64,000 bases of DNA from UBA1783 sp033808805. Its GTDB lineage: Bacteria > Bacillota_I > Bacilli_A > Erysipelotrichales > Erysipelotrichaceae. The position numbers and the translations under genes are program-made. Position 1 is the stretch's first letter. Each line of letters starts with the position of its first letter. The notes below the pieces were generated by a model. That model saw nothing but the letters and a program-made list of their open reading frames with translations, searched no databases and was not told where the DNA came from. Shown piece by piece: positions 8,214-17,160 of the stretch. The DNA lies in contig JAPXMY010000001.1 of the NCBI GenBank assembly GCA_033808805.1, forward strand, positions 124,001 through 188,000, read 5' to 3'.

Positions 8214-8883
8214 ATTTACCCTCCATACGATAACCTACGCCTATTATCGTTTCAATACGAGTTCTTTCAGTTCCAAGTTTTTGACGAAGAGTCTTTATGT
8301 GCATATCAACTGTTCTTGATTCACCCAGATAATCAATGCCCCACACTTCTGAAAGTAATTTTTCACGAGAAAACACAATCCCTGTATTTGACATGAAAAA
8401 CTTTAATAATTCATATTCTTTAAAAGTTAAATCTATCTTTTCTTTATTCACTGTCACAAGATGTTCCTTATCATTGAGCGTAATCGTTCCCACATTTAGA
8501 ATATCTTCTTTATCAATTGGTTGATAACGACGTAAAACAGCTTTAATGCGTGATACCATTTCCATTACCCCAAATGGCTTGACAAGGTAATCATCCGCAC
8601 CAATATCAAGACCCAGAATCTTATCCATTTCTGTTCCCTTGGCAGTAGCCATGATAACTGGAATCTCTCTTGTTTTTGGATTTTTTCTAATCTCTTTCAA
8701 AATCTCTATCCCATCTTTTCCAGGTAACATAATATCTAAAACAATCAGATCTGGTTTTTCAGTTTTTAATGCTTCAAGCATAGAAATACCATCAGAAAAA
8801 CCTCTGGCTTCAAATCCTGTTTGAGTCAGTGTATAAACTTCAATTTCACGAATAGTATTGTCATCATCAACACACCAAATCAT
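8194..8883 (-). CDS. phoP: Phosphate response regulator (PhoP/PhoB family)
   Basis: OmpR-family response regulator, 229 residues. The receiver domain has the acidic pair VDDD near residue 6, phospho-acceptor Asp50 in LIVLDIMLPG, and switch Lys in DDYLVKPFG (about residue 102). A winged-helix DNA-binding domain follows (FKEYELLKFF, then RTVDMHIKTLRQKLG in the recognition region). It should bind the 11-bp repeats upstream of pstS and activate this operon. It starts one base after phoU ends and overlaps phoR. The canonical AAKGTEMDK stretch gives the signalling Thr/Ser region. Confidence 0.93.
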   Translation of the reverse strand: MIWCVDDDNTIREIEVYTLTQTGFEARGFSDGISMLEALKTEKPDLIVLDIMLPGKDGIEILKEIRKNPKTREIPVIMATAKGTEMDKILGLDIGADDYLVKPFGVMEMVSRIKAVLRRYQPIDKEDILNVGTITLNDKEHLVTVNKEKIDLTFKEYELLKFFMSNTGIVFSREKLLSEVWGIDYLGESRTVDMHIKTLRQKLGTERTRIETIIGVGYRMEGKYDKENI

Positions 8884-8884
8884 A

Positions 8885-9538
8885 TTATCCTCCTTGATGG
8901 TATCCGGTCACTGAGAAAATTACCCACTCTGCAATATTGGTTGCATGATCTCCAATACGCTCAAAATATTTAGCTATCATGAGTAAATCCAAAGCATATT
9001 CACCATCACTAACATCTTCAGCTATCATATTAATCAATTTTTCTTTTGCACGAATAAAAGTTTCATCTACTAAATCATCATGCTTTAGCACTGCTTTTGC
9101 CAATTCCAGATCTTCGTTTACGTAGGCATCAATGCTTCCAGTAACCATTTTAATTGTAGCTTCAGCCATAACACTGATGTAAATACATTCATCGCCAACT
9201 CTGCCGTTTAAGGCAGCTACGATTCCAGCTATATCTTCAGCCTGATCACCGATTCTTTCCATATCAGTAATCATTTTTAGAGCTGCTGAGATAATACGGA
9301 GGTCTTTGGCCACTGGTTGCTGTTGAAGTATCAATCTTAAGCAAATTGTTTCGATTTCTCTTTCTAATTCATCAATTCTTTGACCTTCCTGTTTTACTTT
9401 GGCAAAAGCTTCAGTATCACCTTCAAACAAAGCATTTGTAGCAAGGGCAATAACATTTTCACATTCTGCACCCATTTCAATCATCTTTCTTCTCAAATGA
9501 TTAAGTTGTTCATCAAATCTGCTTCTCATTATTATCAC
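8885..9538 (-). CDS. phoU: PhoU, operon copy
   Basis: The phosphate-signalling PhoU of the pst operon, 217 residues, with two PhoU repeats and the conserved metal-site patterns ERIGDQAEDIA and ERIGDHATNIAEW. Its GTG start (9536-9538) overlaps the pstB stop TGA in GTGA, so translation is coupled. The following regulator begins one base after its stop. It is the presumed parent of the second copy at 5701. By family knowledge it mediates contact between PstB and the PhoR kinase; two copies could bind different partners or tune response strength, which is inference. Confidence 0.94.
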   Translation of the reverse strand: MIIMRSRFDEQLNHLRRKMIEMGAECENVIALATNALFEGDTEAFAKVKQEGQRIDELEREIETICLRLILQQQPVAKDLRIISAALKMITDMERIGDQAEDIAGIVAALNGRVGDECIYISVMAEATIKMVTGSIDAYVNEDLELAKAVLKHDDLVDETFIRAKEKLINMIAEDVSDGEYALDLLMIAKYFERIGDHATNIAEWVIFSVTGYHQGG

Positions 9539-10290
9539 CCAAACCTTCCCGTAATATAATCTTCTGTTCGTTTATCTTTTGGATAAGAGAATATCTCTTG
9601 AGTTTCTCCGAACTCAATTAAATCTCCTAGAAGGAAAAATGCTGTATAATCAGAAACACGAACTGCCTGCTGCATGTTATGTGTCACTATAATTATAGTA
9701 TATTTTTCTTTTAACTCCATAATCAGATCTTCAATTCTAGAAGTAGATATTGGATCAAGAGCCGATGTTGGTTCATCCATCAGCAATACCTTAGGCTCAA
9801 CAGCCAGAGCACGGGCAATACAAAGTCTTTGCTGCTGACCACCTGAAAGTCCCAAGGCGCTCTTTTTAAGTCTGTCTTTTACCTCATCCCAGATTGCTGC
9901 ATCACGAAGAGCTTTTTCAACAATTTTATCTAATTGTGCCCTGTTTGTAATTCCGTGTGTTCTTGGTCCATAGGCAACATTGTCATAAATGCTCATTGGG
10001 AAAGGATTTGGTTTTTGGAAAACCATTCCAATTTCTCGACGCAATTCATTAACATCGATATTTTTATCAAAAATGTTTTTATCATTATAACAGACTTCAC
10101 CTTCTATCTTCACTATAGGAATAAGATCATTCATTCTATTAAGAGTTTTAAGAAAGGTAGATTTACCACATCCAGAAGGACCAATCAGAGCTGTGATGCT
10201 CTTTTCCGGAATATCAACGGAAACATTTTTTAAAGCCTGATTGTCTCCGTACCACAGGCATAAATCTTTTACTTTTATTATATTACTCAT
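9535..10290 (-). CDS. pstB: Phosphate ABC transporter ATP-binding protein
   Basis: ATPase of the high-affinity phosphate importer PstSCAB, 251 residues. Walker A is GPSGCGKST (about residues 37-45), the Q-loop lies in MVFQKPNPFPMSIYDN, a typical PstB signature, the ABC motif is LSGGQQQRL, and Walker B plus glutamate is LLMDEPTSALD. The switch His is in VTHNMQQA. The start overlaps the pstA stop in ATGA and the end overlaps phoU in GTGA, so the operon is tightly coupled. Confidence 0.97.
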   Translation of the reverse strand: MSNIIKVKDLCLWYGDNQALKNVSVDIPEKSITALIGPSGCGKSTFLKTLNRMNDLIPIVKIEGEVCYNDKNIFDKNIDVNELRREIGMVFQKPNPFPMSIYDNVAYGPRTHGITNRAQLDKIVEKALRDAAIWDEVKDRLKKSALGLSGGQQQRLCIARALAVEPKVLLMDEPTSALDPISTSRIEDLIMELKEKYTIIIVTHNMQQAVRVSDYTAFFLLGDLIEFGETQEIFSYPKDKRTEDYITGRFG

Positions 10291-11126
10291 AAATCTCTCC
10301 TTTTAGCGAAATATTTTCCTACCATTGTGGTAGATAAGTTTATTAATAAGGTTAATATCATTAATATCGCTGCAATTGCAAAGGCCACAGCAAATTCACC
10401 TTCTTCTTTGGCATATACATATAGCGCAACAGTCAAGGTCGCTCCTGGACTGGTCAGCCCTTTAAAGAAACCATTAACTGCATGGGCAAAGCCAGCAGTA
10501 AATAATAAGGCCGCTGATTCACCGATAATTCTACCGATAGCTAATATACAGCCAGTTATCACTCCATCAACACAGCCAGGAATTACTACCGTTTTAATAA
10601 CTCTCCACTTTCCAGCTCCTAAGCCGAAAGCTCCCTCTCTGTAACTCTGTGGCACTGTTTTCAAGCTTTCCTGAGTTGTGCGCATTATTGTTGGTAAATT
10701 CATAATAACCAGAGTCAAGGCTCCTGCCAGTATGCTCGTTCCAAAATTATTGGAAAACAACAGCATCCCAACTAAGCCATAGATAATTGATGGAATACCA
10801 GAGAGCGTTTCAGCAGCATATTCAATTAATTCTACAACTTTTTTGTTTTGTGCATATTCATTTAAATATATCGCTGCACCAACCCCCAGAGGTAATACTA
10901 CAATCAGTGTCGCTACAATTATGTACACTGTATTTAAAATGTCTGGTAATATGCCTATTCTATTCTGTAAATAACTTGGTTTTGTTGAAAGAAGTTCCCA
11001 GGTGATATTTGGTACACCTTTTACCAATACATAACCAAATAGAAATATTACCAGTATTGCGGTTAAGGCCGTGCACAGATACATTGCACCACGCATAGTA
11101 CTTATATACAATTTTCTTCTATTCAT
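10287..11126 (-). CDS. pstA: Phosphate ABC transporter permease PstA
   Basis: Inner-membrane permease of the phosphate importer, 279 residues with about six membrane spans. The cytoplasmic loop motif REGAFGLGAGKWRVIKTVVIPG is the EAA-type contact to PstB, and SGIPSIIYGLVGMLLF is a typical PstA/PstC stretch. It starts 3 bases after pstC and overlaps pstB by 4 bases. It forms the channel with PstC. Confidence 0.96.
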   Translation of the reverse strand: MNRRKLYISTMRGAMYLCTALTAILVIFLFGYVLVKGVPNITWELLSTKPSYLQNRIGILPDILNTVYIIVATLIVVLPLGVGAAIYLNEYAQNKKVVELIEYAAETLSGIPSIIYGLVGMLLFSNNFGTSILAGALTLVIMNLPTIMRTTQESLKTVPQSYREGAFGLGAGKWRVIKTVVIPGCVDGVITGCILAIGRIIGESAALLFTAGFAHAVNGFFKGLTSPGATLTVALYVYAKEEGEFAVAFAIAAILMILTLLINLSTTMVGKYFAKRRDL

Positions 11127-11129
11127 ATT

Positions 11130-12002
11130 TTATTTCTCCTTTTCTCTCTTCAAGAAGAAATTAAGAACAACATTTATTAACATAATAAACAAATAGAGAA
11201 CCAGCGCTATCGAAAATAGAGCATTTCTCTGCAAGCTTCCTGGGCTTGAATAGGCCATTTCACTGGAAACTGCTGTGGTCAGAAAGCGCACACTTTGAAA
11301 CAGTGAAGGCATATTCGCCACATTTCCAGCAACCATCATTACCGCCATGGCCTCTCCGATAGCACGACCGACACCCAAGACTACCGCTGCAGCAATACCG
11401 CTTTTGGCAGCTGGTACAGAAACTTTGAAATACGTTTCTATTGGCGTTGCTCCAAGTGCTAGTGAGGCGTCTTCATACTCTATCGGTACAGCATCCAGTG
11501 CTGTGATAGAAACTTTGATAATGTTTGGAAGTATCATTATAGACAGTACTATAATAGCTGCCAGTAAACTTGAACCATCTGGTACTTTGAAAAAAAGACG
11601 AATTGATGGAACAAGAACAATCATGCCAACAAGTCCATAGACAACCGAAGGTATACCAGCCAATAGATTAATCGCTGTTTCTAAAGCTTCTCTAACCTTT
11701 TTATTGGCCACTTTTGAAAGATATACCGCTGTAAAGAAACCTACTGGTACTCCAATTACTATTGCTCCTGCTGTTCCATATATACTTGATAAAATAAATG
11801 GTAAAATTCCAAATTTTGGTTCAGCTGCTGTTGAAGCCCATTCTTTTCCAAACAGGAAATTAATTAAACCGATCTCTTTTATAGCTGGAAGTCCTGATAC
11901 AATAAGATACACCGTAATTAACAAAACACACCCAACGGTAATCAAACCGAGAAGTAGAAATATGCCATGTACGATATCTTCAAAAATTTTATTTTTTTTC
12001 AT
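11130..12002 (-). CDS. pstC: Phosphate ABC transporter permease PstC
   Basis: Second permease subunit, 290 residues and about six membrane spans. The EAA-like loop is YEDASLALGATPIETYFKVS, with the family stretch AGIPSVVYGLVGMIV. I choose the ATG at 12002, which has GGGGGA 6 nt upstream; a TTG two codons earlier lies inside the normal spacer. It is separated from pstS by about 97 bases that hold two hairpins, a common way to make pstS more abundant than the membrane subunits. Confidence 0.95.
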   Translation of the reverse strand: MKKNKIFEDIVHGIFLLLGLITVGCVLLITVYLIVSGLPAIKEIGLINFLFGKEWASTAAEPKFGILPFILSSIYGTAGAIVIGVPVGFFTAVYLSKVANKKVREALETAINLLAGIPSVVYGLVGMIVLVPSIRLFFKVPDGSSLLAAIIVLSIMILPNIIKVSITALDAVPIEYEDASLALGATPIETYFKVSVPAAKSGIAAAVVLGVGRAIGEAMAVMMVAGNVANMPSLFQSVRFLTTAVSSEMAYSSPGSLQRNALFSIALVLYLFIMLINVVLNFFLKREKEK

Positions 12003-12025
12003 AATCAATCCCCCAATAAAAGTTA

Positions 12026-12085
12026 GCGACGGTACAATTTGTAGCGTCGCCTTTAAAACTTTTAGTTCCAGGGTGCTTTTGCACC
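12026..12085 (-). promoter_or_regulatory. Two hairpins between pstS and pstC
   Basis: Stem 1 is GGTGC-AAAA-GCACC (12072-12085). Stem 2 pairs GCGAC with GTCGC (12026-12050) and continues inward through TACAA/TTGTA. Stem 2 is followed on the minus strand by only a short T-rich stretch (TAACTTTTA), so it is more likely a leaky attenuator or an mRNA 3'-end stabiliser for the pstS message than a full terminator. Confidence 0.6.
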
Positions 12086-12098
12086 TATGTTTTGTATA

Positions 12099-12908
12099 TT
12101 AGTTAGCAGGTACAACACCTGTAGCACTAATAATATCACGAGCTTTTTCAGAAGTAATATAATCGAAAAACTCCTGAGCACTCTTTGAAAGTTTTACGTC
12201 TTTCTTTGTCACAAGGATGAATGGACGTTGTACTACATAACTGCCATCTTTAATATTAGCTTCATTTGGATATACTCCACCTACAGTAACAGCTTTTACA
12301 GTATCCTTGATAGAAGCAACAGAAGCATATCCGATTGCATCAGGGTTAGATGCTACAGTAGTGATTACATCTCCTGTTGAAGTCAATTCCTGACGATAGG
12401 TACATTTGTCTTTGGTTTTTGTGATGTCTTCAAAACCATCTCTTGTTCCACTTCCAGCTTCACGACCGATTACAACGATTGTTGCATCATTTCCACCTAA
12501 TTCACTCCAGTTTGTAATTTCGCCAGTGTAAATTTTCCCGATTGTTTCTATGTCTAAATCGTTGATAGGATTATCAGGATTTACGATGATTGCGATACCG
12601 TCATAAGCTAAAACTGTTGATACAAGTCCTTTTTCCACTTCTTCAGCCTTAAGATTACGGCTTGCAAGACCAATGTCACATCTGCCTTCTAATACTGCAG
12701 CAATACCTGCTCCAGAACCAGTAGCATTGTAAGTTACAGTGATTCCTGTTTCTAATTCAAATGCTTCACCTAACGCACCAATTACTTTACTCATTGAAGT
12801 AGAACCGTCTGTTGCCACAGAACCTTTTTCTTCTTCTGGTTTGTTACATCCACCTAAAACAGATAGAACTAGAAGCATAACTGTTAATAATCTAATAATT
12901 TTCTTCAT
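12099..12908 (-). CDS. pstS: Phosphate-binding lipoprotein PstS
   Basis: Substrate-binding protein of the Pst importer, 269 residues. The signal peptide ends in the lipobox VLGGC with lipidated Cys21. Phosphate-site motifs are visible: DGSTSMSK (anion loop), YNATGSGAG, IGREAGSGTRDGFE and SVASIKD. It is of the short type found in Firmicutes. First gene of the operon, immediately downstream of the Pho box, with an AGGAG site before ATG. Captures inorganic phosphate outside the membrane and delivers it to PstCA. Confidence 0.97.
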   Translation of the reverse strand: MKKIIRLLTVMLLVLSVLGGCNKPEEEKGSVATDGSTSMSKVIGALGEAFELETGITVTYNATGSGAGIAAVLEGRCDIGLASRNLKAEEVEKGLVSTVLAYDGIAIIVNPDNPINDLDIETIGKIYTGEITNWSELGGNDATIVVIGREAGSGTRDGFEDITKTKDKCTYRQELTSTGDVITTVASNPDAIGYASVASIKDTVKAVTVGGVYPNEANIKDGSYVVQRPFILVTKKDVKLSKSAQEFFDYITSEKARDIISATGVVPAN

Positions 12909-12964
12909 TTTTTTCTCCTTTTTGAATAATAATCTTTCTTTTTTGTAGTTTTCACTACATGTTC

Positions 12965-13020
12965 ATTATAGTGGTGCATAGTAAAATCTATGTTACCTTC
13001 AATGTAAAATCCGTGTAAAA
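12965..13020 (-). promoter_or_regulatory. pst operon promoter with four Pho-box repeats
   Basis: Reading the minus strand there are four tandem units: TTTTACACGGA, TTTTACATTGA, AGGTAACATAGA and TTTTACTATGC (13020 down to 12976). The period is 11-12 bases, one helical turn, and the core is TT(T)ACA-like. Five bases later stands -10 TATAAT (12965-12970). There is no good -35 in the normal position; the last repeat takes its place. This is the layout of PhoP/PhoB-activated promoters, and the regulator is encoded in the operon. Confidence 0.85.
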
Positions 13021-13070
13021 TGCCCTGATAATGATTTATGGTTTATGGCTTGATAAAGCAGCTCCGTCCA

Positions 13071-13106
13071 TAAAAAAAGTAACCTCCGTAAATGAATGTT
13101 ACTTTC
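13071..13106 (-). terminator. Terminator of the SGNH/fucose-isomerase-like unit
   Basis: On the minus strand arms AAAGTAAC and GTTACTTT are followed by TTTTT. The stretch between this and the gene end at 13220 shows no other feature. Confidence 0.85.
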
Positions 13107-13219
13107 TTTTAATTTGACCTGTAAAACAACAAATTTATATAGTTTTTTTGTAGAATCAGAATTTACTGGTTCTACTTGTAAATTAATGCTTTACATACAA
13201 CAAACCCTTTAAAATCTGT

Positions 13220-14416
13220 TTAAATCCACTTGAAAAACTCATCAACGATTTCAACATAATCACCAGTGCATATCAAATGATGATTACCGATAGATTCAGT
13301 AAAGAAATATTCTATTGCTTCATCATCAATCTGTATTTTAATTTGGCTTCGGCATAGATCATTTTTTGTCAAGTTTTCGATTAAATTCGCTTTTGAAACA
13401 AAGTAACTATCTAATAAACCAGAGCTTTTAAACAAAGTTATATCACCAGCTGGAATTTTTCCTCTTAAAGCTACACCTAATCCTGATTCATAATGTGTCA
13501 TTAAATAAAAATCAGTAACCATATTTACCGGTAAAGTGCAGTGAGCAAGAATCATCTCTTTTGCTTCAGGATCTATCATTGATGGATTTGCCTGAAAAAT
13601 AGGTTTACCGGTTAATTCTCCCAGTACCGCCATTGAGACAAGAGATGGAACATCTCCTTCACAGGAAGCATAGATGCCTTCCGCATTCAAGATAGCTAAT
13701 GCCACACAGCCAGTTGAATGAATAGGTTCAAGCAAATCGAAACAACGGACAGTTACACCATCCAAATTATACTTGTCACAAAGACGTTTAAGTGCTCCGT
13801 AAATATATAAAGATGTTTCTATTTCTTCTGCATCAAAATCTTTTGTTTTTATAAGTCTGGTATATTCATTTTCCTGATACTTATTCTTACTTATTTCTTC
13901 AAAGAATTCTTCCATTTCAACATCAATTATTTCAATACCGTTTAATCTCTTGCTTTCTAAAGCGTCCACATCAGAAGATATCAGCCAATCGCTTGGTTTT
14001 CCTACACGAGCTATTTTAAAGTTGTTGATTTTCTTTTTAACTTCAAAAACCTTAGCTAGATCAGACAGCCTTTTTGCGACCTTTTCAAGAGAACCATGAA
14101 TAATCTCTCCTTCAATATCGTTTTGATTTAAATATGAAAGTATTTCCATTGCTGCTGCAAGAGAATTGTTGTTAGAGGTTGCCAATAGAAAAACTGGTTT
14201 AGGAAGTTTATCTAAAATTTTAAGAAATAGTCCCTCTGTTCCACCGCCACCTATAAAGGTGAACGCAAAATCATATTGTTTAATCTCATCCAGGCTGGCT
14301 ACTTCAATTTCTCTGCCAATTAAAGAAGATAATTTTTTAATTAATTCATAATTGGCACCATCAATCAGCTTTCCTAGCGGATTATTAGATTCAATATAAT
14401 AAACACCTATTTTCAT
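13220..14416 (-). CDS. L-fucose isomerase-like protein (COG2407 type)
   Basis: A 398-residue cytoplasmic protein that resembles the fucose/arabinose isomerase-like family: an N-terminal Rossmann-like part with FTFIGGGGTEG, a middle part with GVTVRCFDLL, then CVALAILNAEGIYASCEGD with conserved acidic residues, and a C-terminal domain with THYESGLGVALRGKIPAGDITLFK. This last pattern (metal His, then a beta-barrel turn) is typical of the family. The substrate is not known. The start is the ATG at 14416, 9 nt after GGAG; a TTG two codons earlier is too close. It is probably co-transcribed with the SGNH hydrolase just upstream (gap 41 nt), so it could work on a sugar freed by a deacylase. That link is inference. 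Confidence 0.6.
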   Translation of the reverse strand: MKIGVYYIESNNPLGKLIDGANYELIKKLSSLIGREIEVASLDEIKQYDFAFTFIGGGGTEGLFLKILDKLPKPVFLLATSNNNSLAAAMEILSYLNQNDIEGEIIHGSLEKVAKRLSDLAKVFEVKKKINNFKIARVGKPSDWLISSDVDALESKRLNGIEIIDVEMEEFFEEISKNKYQENEYTRLIKTKDFDAEEIETSLYIYGALKRLCDKYNLDGVTVRCFDLLEPIHSTGCVALAILNAEGIYASCEGDVPSLVSMAVLGELTGKPIFQANPSMIDPEAKEMILAHCTLPVNMVTDFYLMTHYESGLGVALRGKIPAGDITLFKSSGLLDSYFVSKANLIENLTKNDLCRSQIKIQIDDEAIEYFFTESIGNHHLICTGDYVEIVDEFFKWI

Positions 14417-14457
14417 ATACAATTTCTCCTTTTTTTGTTTAATTAATACTATTTATA

Positions 14458-15192
14458 TTATACACCTTGAGGATGCTCATTTGTTTTGATTTTTCTATAA
14501 ACTTCTTCAGCTATGGCTAAAGCCCCTTCTTTATCAGGATGAACCTTATCTTTTTTAAACCAGTTGAAATTTTGAGAAGTTAACTCATAAATATCAATTA
14601 ACTCATAGTTTTTTTCCGTTGCTATTTCTTTGATTATTTCAACTATTGTCTCGATTATTTTGGGCTGAATACCAAAATTGGTCATTCCTGTCGTACGCCC
14701 CTTGGGAAAATAAGCTTTTGAAACGGTGCATAAATACACTTTGATGTCTTCATCTTTCACATAAGTTTCTAAAAGATGCAAATACTCTTCTTTGAATTTC
14801 TCTCTGTCAGTCCAGTTAAATGCTATGGAATCATTTGATCCCATCATAAATATTAAAATATCAGCTCTGTAATCCAATGAATCTAAATATGTTTTTGTTT
14901 TTAAAAACGATAATTCCGTTTTTCTTCCGACACAGCAGCCACTGACACCAAAGTTTGCGACATTAAAATTTTCACCTAACAAGTTTTGAAGCTGTGTTGG
15001 ATAATTGTTTTTTGGCCAATTCTTAATACCAAAACCATAAGTAATACTATCACCCACACAAGCCACTTTTATTTGTCTATCTTTAACTTCTGGATTTACT
15101 TTGGCTCCAGAAAACCCATTCTGATATAAGAACCTTACTAAAAAAATTAATGCCAATGCAATTAAAATAAATATAACTTCCATCTTACCCAT
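14458..15192 (-). CDS. Membrane-anchored SGNH/GDSL hydrolase (copy 1)
   Basis: A 244-residue esterase-type protein. The N-terminal membrane anchor lies at about residues 5-25. SGNH blocks: CVGDSITYGFG (block I with catalytic Ser), VANFGVSGCC (Gly block), MMGSNDS (Asn block) and DKVHPDKEGA (Asp/His block). It is therefore likely a surface lipase, acyl- or acetylesterase acting on wall or host glycans. It is a paralogue of the gene at 15350, with the same layout and length. It runs into the fucose-isomerase-like gene. Confidence 0.85.
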   Translation of the reverse strand: MGKMEVIFILIALALIFLVRFLYQNGFSGAKVNPEVKDRQIKVACVGDSITYGFGIKNWPKNNYPTQLQNLLGENFNVANFGVSGCCVGRKTELSFLKTKTYLDSLDYRADILIFMMGSNDSIAFNWTDREKFKEEYLHLLETYVKDEDIKVYLCTVSKAYFPKGRTTGMTNFGIQPKIIETIVEIIKEIATEKNYELIDIYELTSQNFNWFKKDKVHPDKEGALAIAEEVYRKIKTNEHPQGV

Positions 15193-15335
15193 AGATATTC
15201 CCTTTAGATAAATTCATCTTTTAATTCTTATTCTACTTATTATTATATAAGCACATTTCTTATTGACCACTGTTTACATTATACAACTTCCAGAGACATA
15301 TTTTTACAAAAACTATTTTCTATCATCTTATCTAA

Positions 15336-15364
15336 ATAAAAAAACGAAACTATATCGCTTCATT
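15336..15364 (-). terminator. Probable terminator overlapping the SGNH copy 2 end
   Basis: On the minus strand AAGCGA pairs with TCGTTT around a 7-base loop, followed by TTTTTATTT. The left arm includes the last codons and the TAG of the gene. Confidence 0.55.
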
Positions 15365-16066
15365 TTTTATATGTCTATTGATTTCTTCAGCTATGGCTAG
15401 CGCACCATCTTTATTGGGATGAATATTATCATCACTGAACCACTCATGGTTATGAGTAGTCAGATTATTAATATCTATTAGATGATAACCATTTTCAGTT
15501 GCAATTTCTTTAATAACTTCAGCTATTTTTCCCACCATTTCTGGTTGAATTTTAAAGTTTGTCAAGGGTGAGTTACTATCTTCAGAGTAAAAGGCTCTGG
15601 CAATTGTACACAAATATATTTTTATATCGGCATCCTTTTTATAGGTATTTAATAAAGTCAGATATTCATTTTTAAATTGTTCTTTGTTTGTCCAGTTCTG
15701 ATGTTTTGAATCGTTTGATCCTAACATAAAAACTACTATATCAGCTTCATATTCCAATGACTTTTTATATACTTTAGTCCTCTTATATGGCAGATCAGCA
15801 AAAGCGCCAACACAGCTTCCACTCAAACCAAAGTTTGCTACACAGTAATCTTTTCCTAATAATCTCTGCAATTGTTTTGGATAATTATATTTTGGCCAAT
15901 TGCCGATACCAAAACCATAGGTAATGCTATTGCCTACACAGGCTACTTTTATCTGGTTCTTTTTAGCTTTGGGTATTTTTCTTAAACCAGAATAACCATT
16001 TAAATATAGTAAAATTACCATTGTTATTATTATCAGCAATTCAACAACAAATAATCCCCAGTTCAT
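15350..16066 (-). CDS. Membrane-anchored SGNH/GDSL hydrolase (copy 2)
   Basis: A 238-residue paralogue of the 14458 gene with the same design: N-terminal membrane segment (about residues 7-24), block I CVGNSITYGFG, VANFGLSGSC, MLGSNDS and DDNIHPNKDGA. Block I has Asn where most members have Asp (GNS instead of GDS), while the catalytic Ser, Gly, Asn and His are kept, so activity is still likely. It starts 15 bases after gpsA. Tandem duplication followed by divergence is the simplest reading. Confidence 0.83.
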   Translation of the reverse strand: MNWGLFVVELLIIITMVILLYLNGYSGLRKIPKAKKNQIKVACVGNSITYGFGIGNWPKYNYPKQLQRLLGKDYCVANFGLSGSCVGAFADLPYKRTKVYKKSLEYEADIVVFMLGSNDSKHQNWTNKEQFKNEYLTLLNTYKKDADIKIYLCTIARAFYSEDSNSPLTNFKIQPEMVGKIAEVIKEIATENGYHLIDINNLTTHNHEWFSDDNIHPNKDGALAIAEEINRHIKNEAI

Positions 16067-16081
16067 CTTCTGCCTTTCTTT

Positions 16082-17062
16082 TTAAATAAATTCATCCTTT
16101 AAACTTCTTTGGAAAAGTTTATCCAACTCTCTTTTTGGATCTTTGTTTTCATATAATATACGATAAACAGCTTCTGTTATTGGTAAAACAACATAATATT
16201 TTTCACCCAGTTTTTTCAAAGCTTTTACCGTGTAGTATCCTTCAGCTAATTTTTCATAAGGTTCTTTCGTAATATATTTTCTACCAAAGGTCAGATTCTG
16301 ACTATGGTCGGAAAACAGTGTGGCTTCGTAATCACCTAAATGACATAATCCATATACTGTATTTGGTTTTCCCCCCATTGCAGTAATAAGTCTGGAAATT
16401 TCCATTGTTCCTCTGGCCATCAGAGCACCTTTTAAAGAGGTTAAATCAAAACCATCAAGCATTCCCGCCGCAATACCAATAACGTTTTTAGCTGCTGCTC
16501 CTATTTCGTTACCAATTAAATCTGTGCCATAATAGAATCTAATCAGATTACTGGAAATATTTTCAACAATATCATTTATTACACTGTCCTCTTTACTATC
16601 AATAACCATACAGTTAGGAACACCGCGATAAAATTCCTGAACATGCCCTGGTCCCAGCCAAACAGCAATTCTATTGCTTTCATCAAGATTTTCTTCAGCT
16701 ATCTGTGACAGCCTTTTACCAGTTTCTATTTCAATCCCTTTCATACACAAAATAAAGGTTTTATCTTTTATGCCTGATTTATTCACTTCACCAAGCACTG
16801 CACTTAAGTTTTGAGAATTTACTGAAACTACTACATAGTCAGCATCTTTAATATCTTCTAAATTTGTCGTCAGGGAAATAGATTCTGGAAGCGTAATATA
16901 ATCATTACTTCTTGTTTCCATAAATCTTTTCATGTTTCTAGAATTTTCTCTTCCATAAAGTTTAACATTATGTCCAATGCTATTTAAATACCAGCCAATA
17001 AAACTTCCCCATCTTCCACATCCTAAAACAAATATGTTTTTACTTTCTCTTTGTTTTTCCAT
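16082..17062 (-). CDS. gpsA: NAD(P)H-dependent glycerol-3-phosphate dehydrogenase
   Basis: Reduces dihydroxyacetone phosphate to sn-glycerol-3-phosphate for phospholipid synthesis. The 326-residue protein has VLGCGRWGS (nucleotide-binding GxGxWG), the family stretches CMKGIEIETG and WLGPGHVQE, the catalytic Lys region GNEIGAAAKNVIGIAAGM, and LGDYEATLFSDHSQNLTFG. The usual 'GPSHAEE' reads GPGHVQE here, a modest divergence. I take the ATG at 17062 with AAAGAG 7 nt upstream; 14 earlier in-frame residues look unrelated. It lies between rnr and the SGNH genes on the same strand. Confidence 0.9.
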   Translation of the reverse strand: MEKQRESKNIFVLGCGRWGSFIGWYLNSIGHNVKLYGRENSRNMKRFMETRSNDYITLPESISLTTNLEDIKDADYVVVSVNSQNLSAVLGEVNKSGIKDKTFILCMKGIEIETGKRLSQIAEENLDESNRIAVWLGPGHVQEFYRGVPNCMVIDSKEDSVINDIVENISSNLIRFYYGTDLIGNEIGAAAKNVIGIAAGMLDGFDLTSLKGALMARGTMEISRLITAMGGKPNTVYGLCHLGDYEATLFSDHSQNLTFGRKYITKEPYEKLAEGYYTVKALKKLGEKYYVVLPITEAVYRILYENKDPKRELDKLFQRSLKDEFI

Positions 17063-17160
17063 TTTATCACTCTTTCTTTTCAATATAGATAATTCCAATA
17101 ACAAATTTTTCCTTTTTTTATTTTAACACAACTAGCTTAAAAGTCTAATTCACTGTTGTC

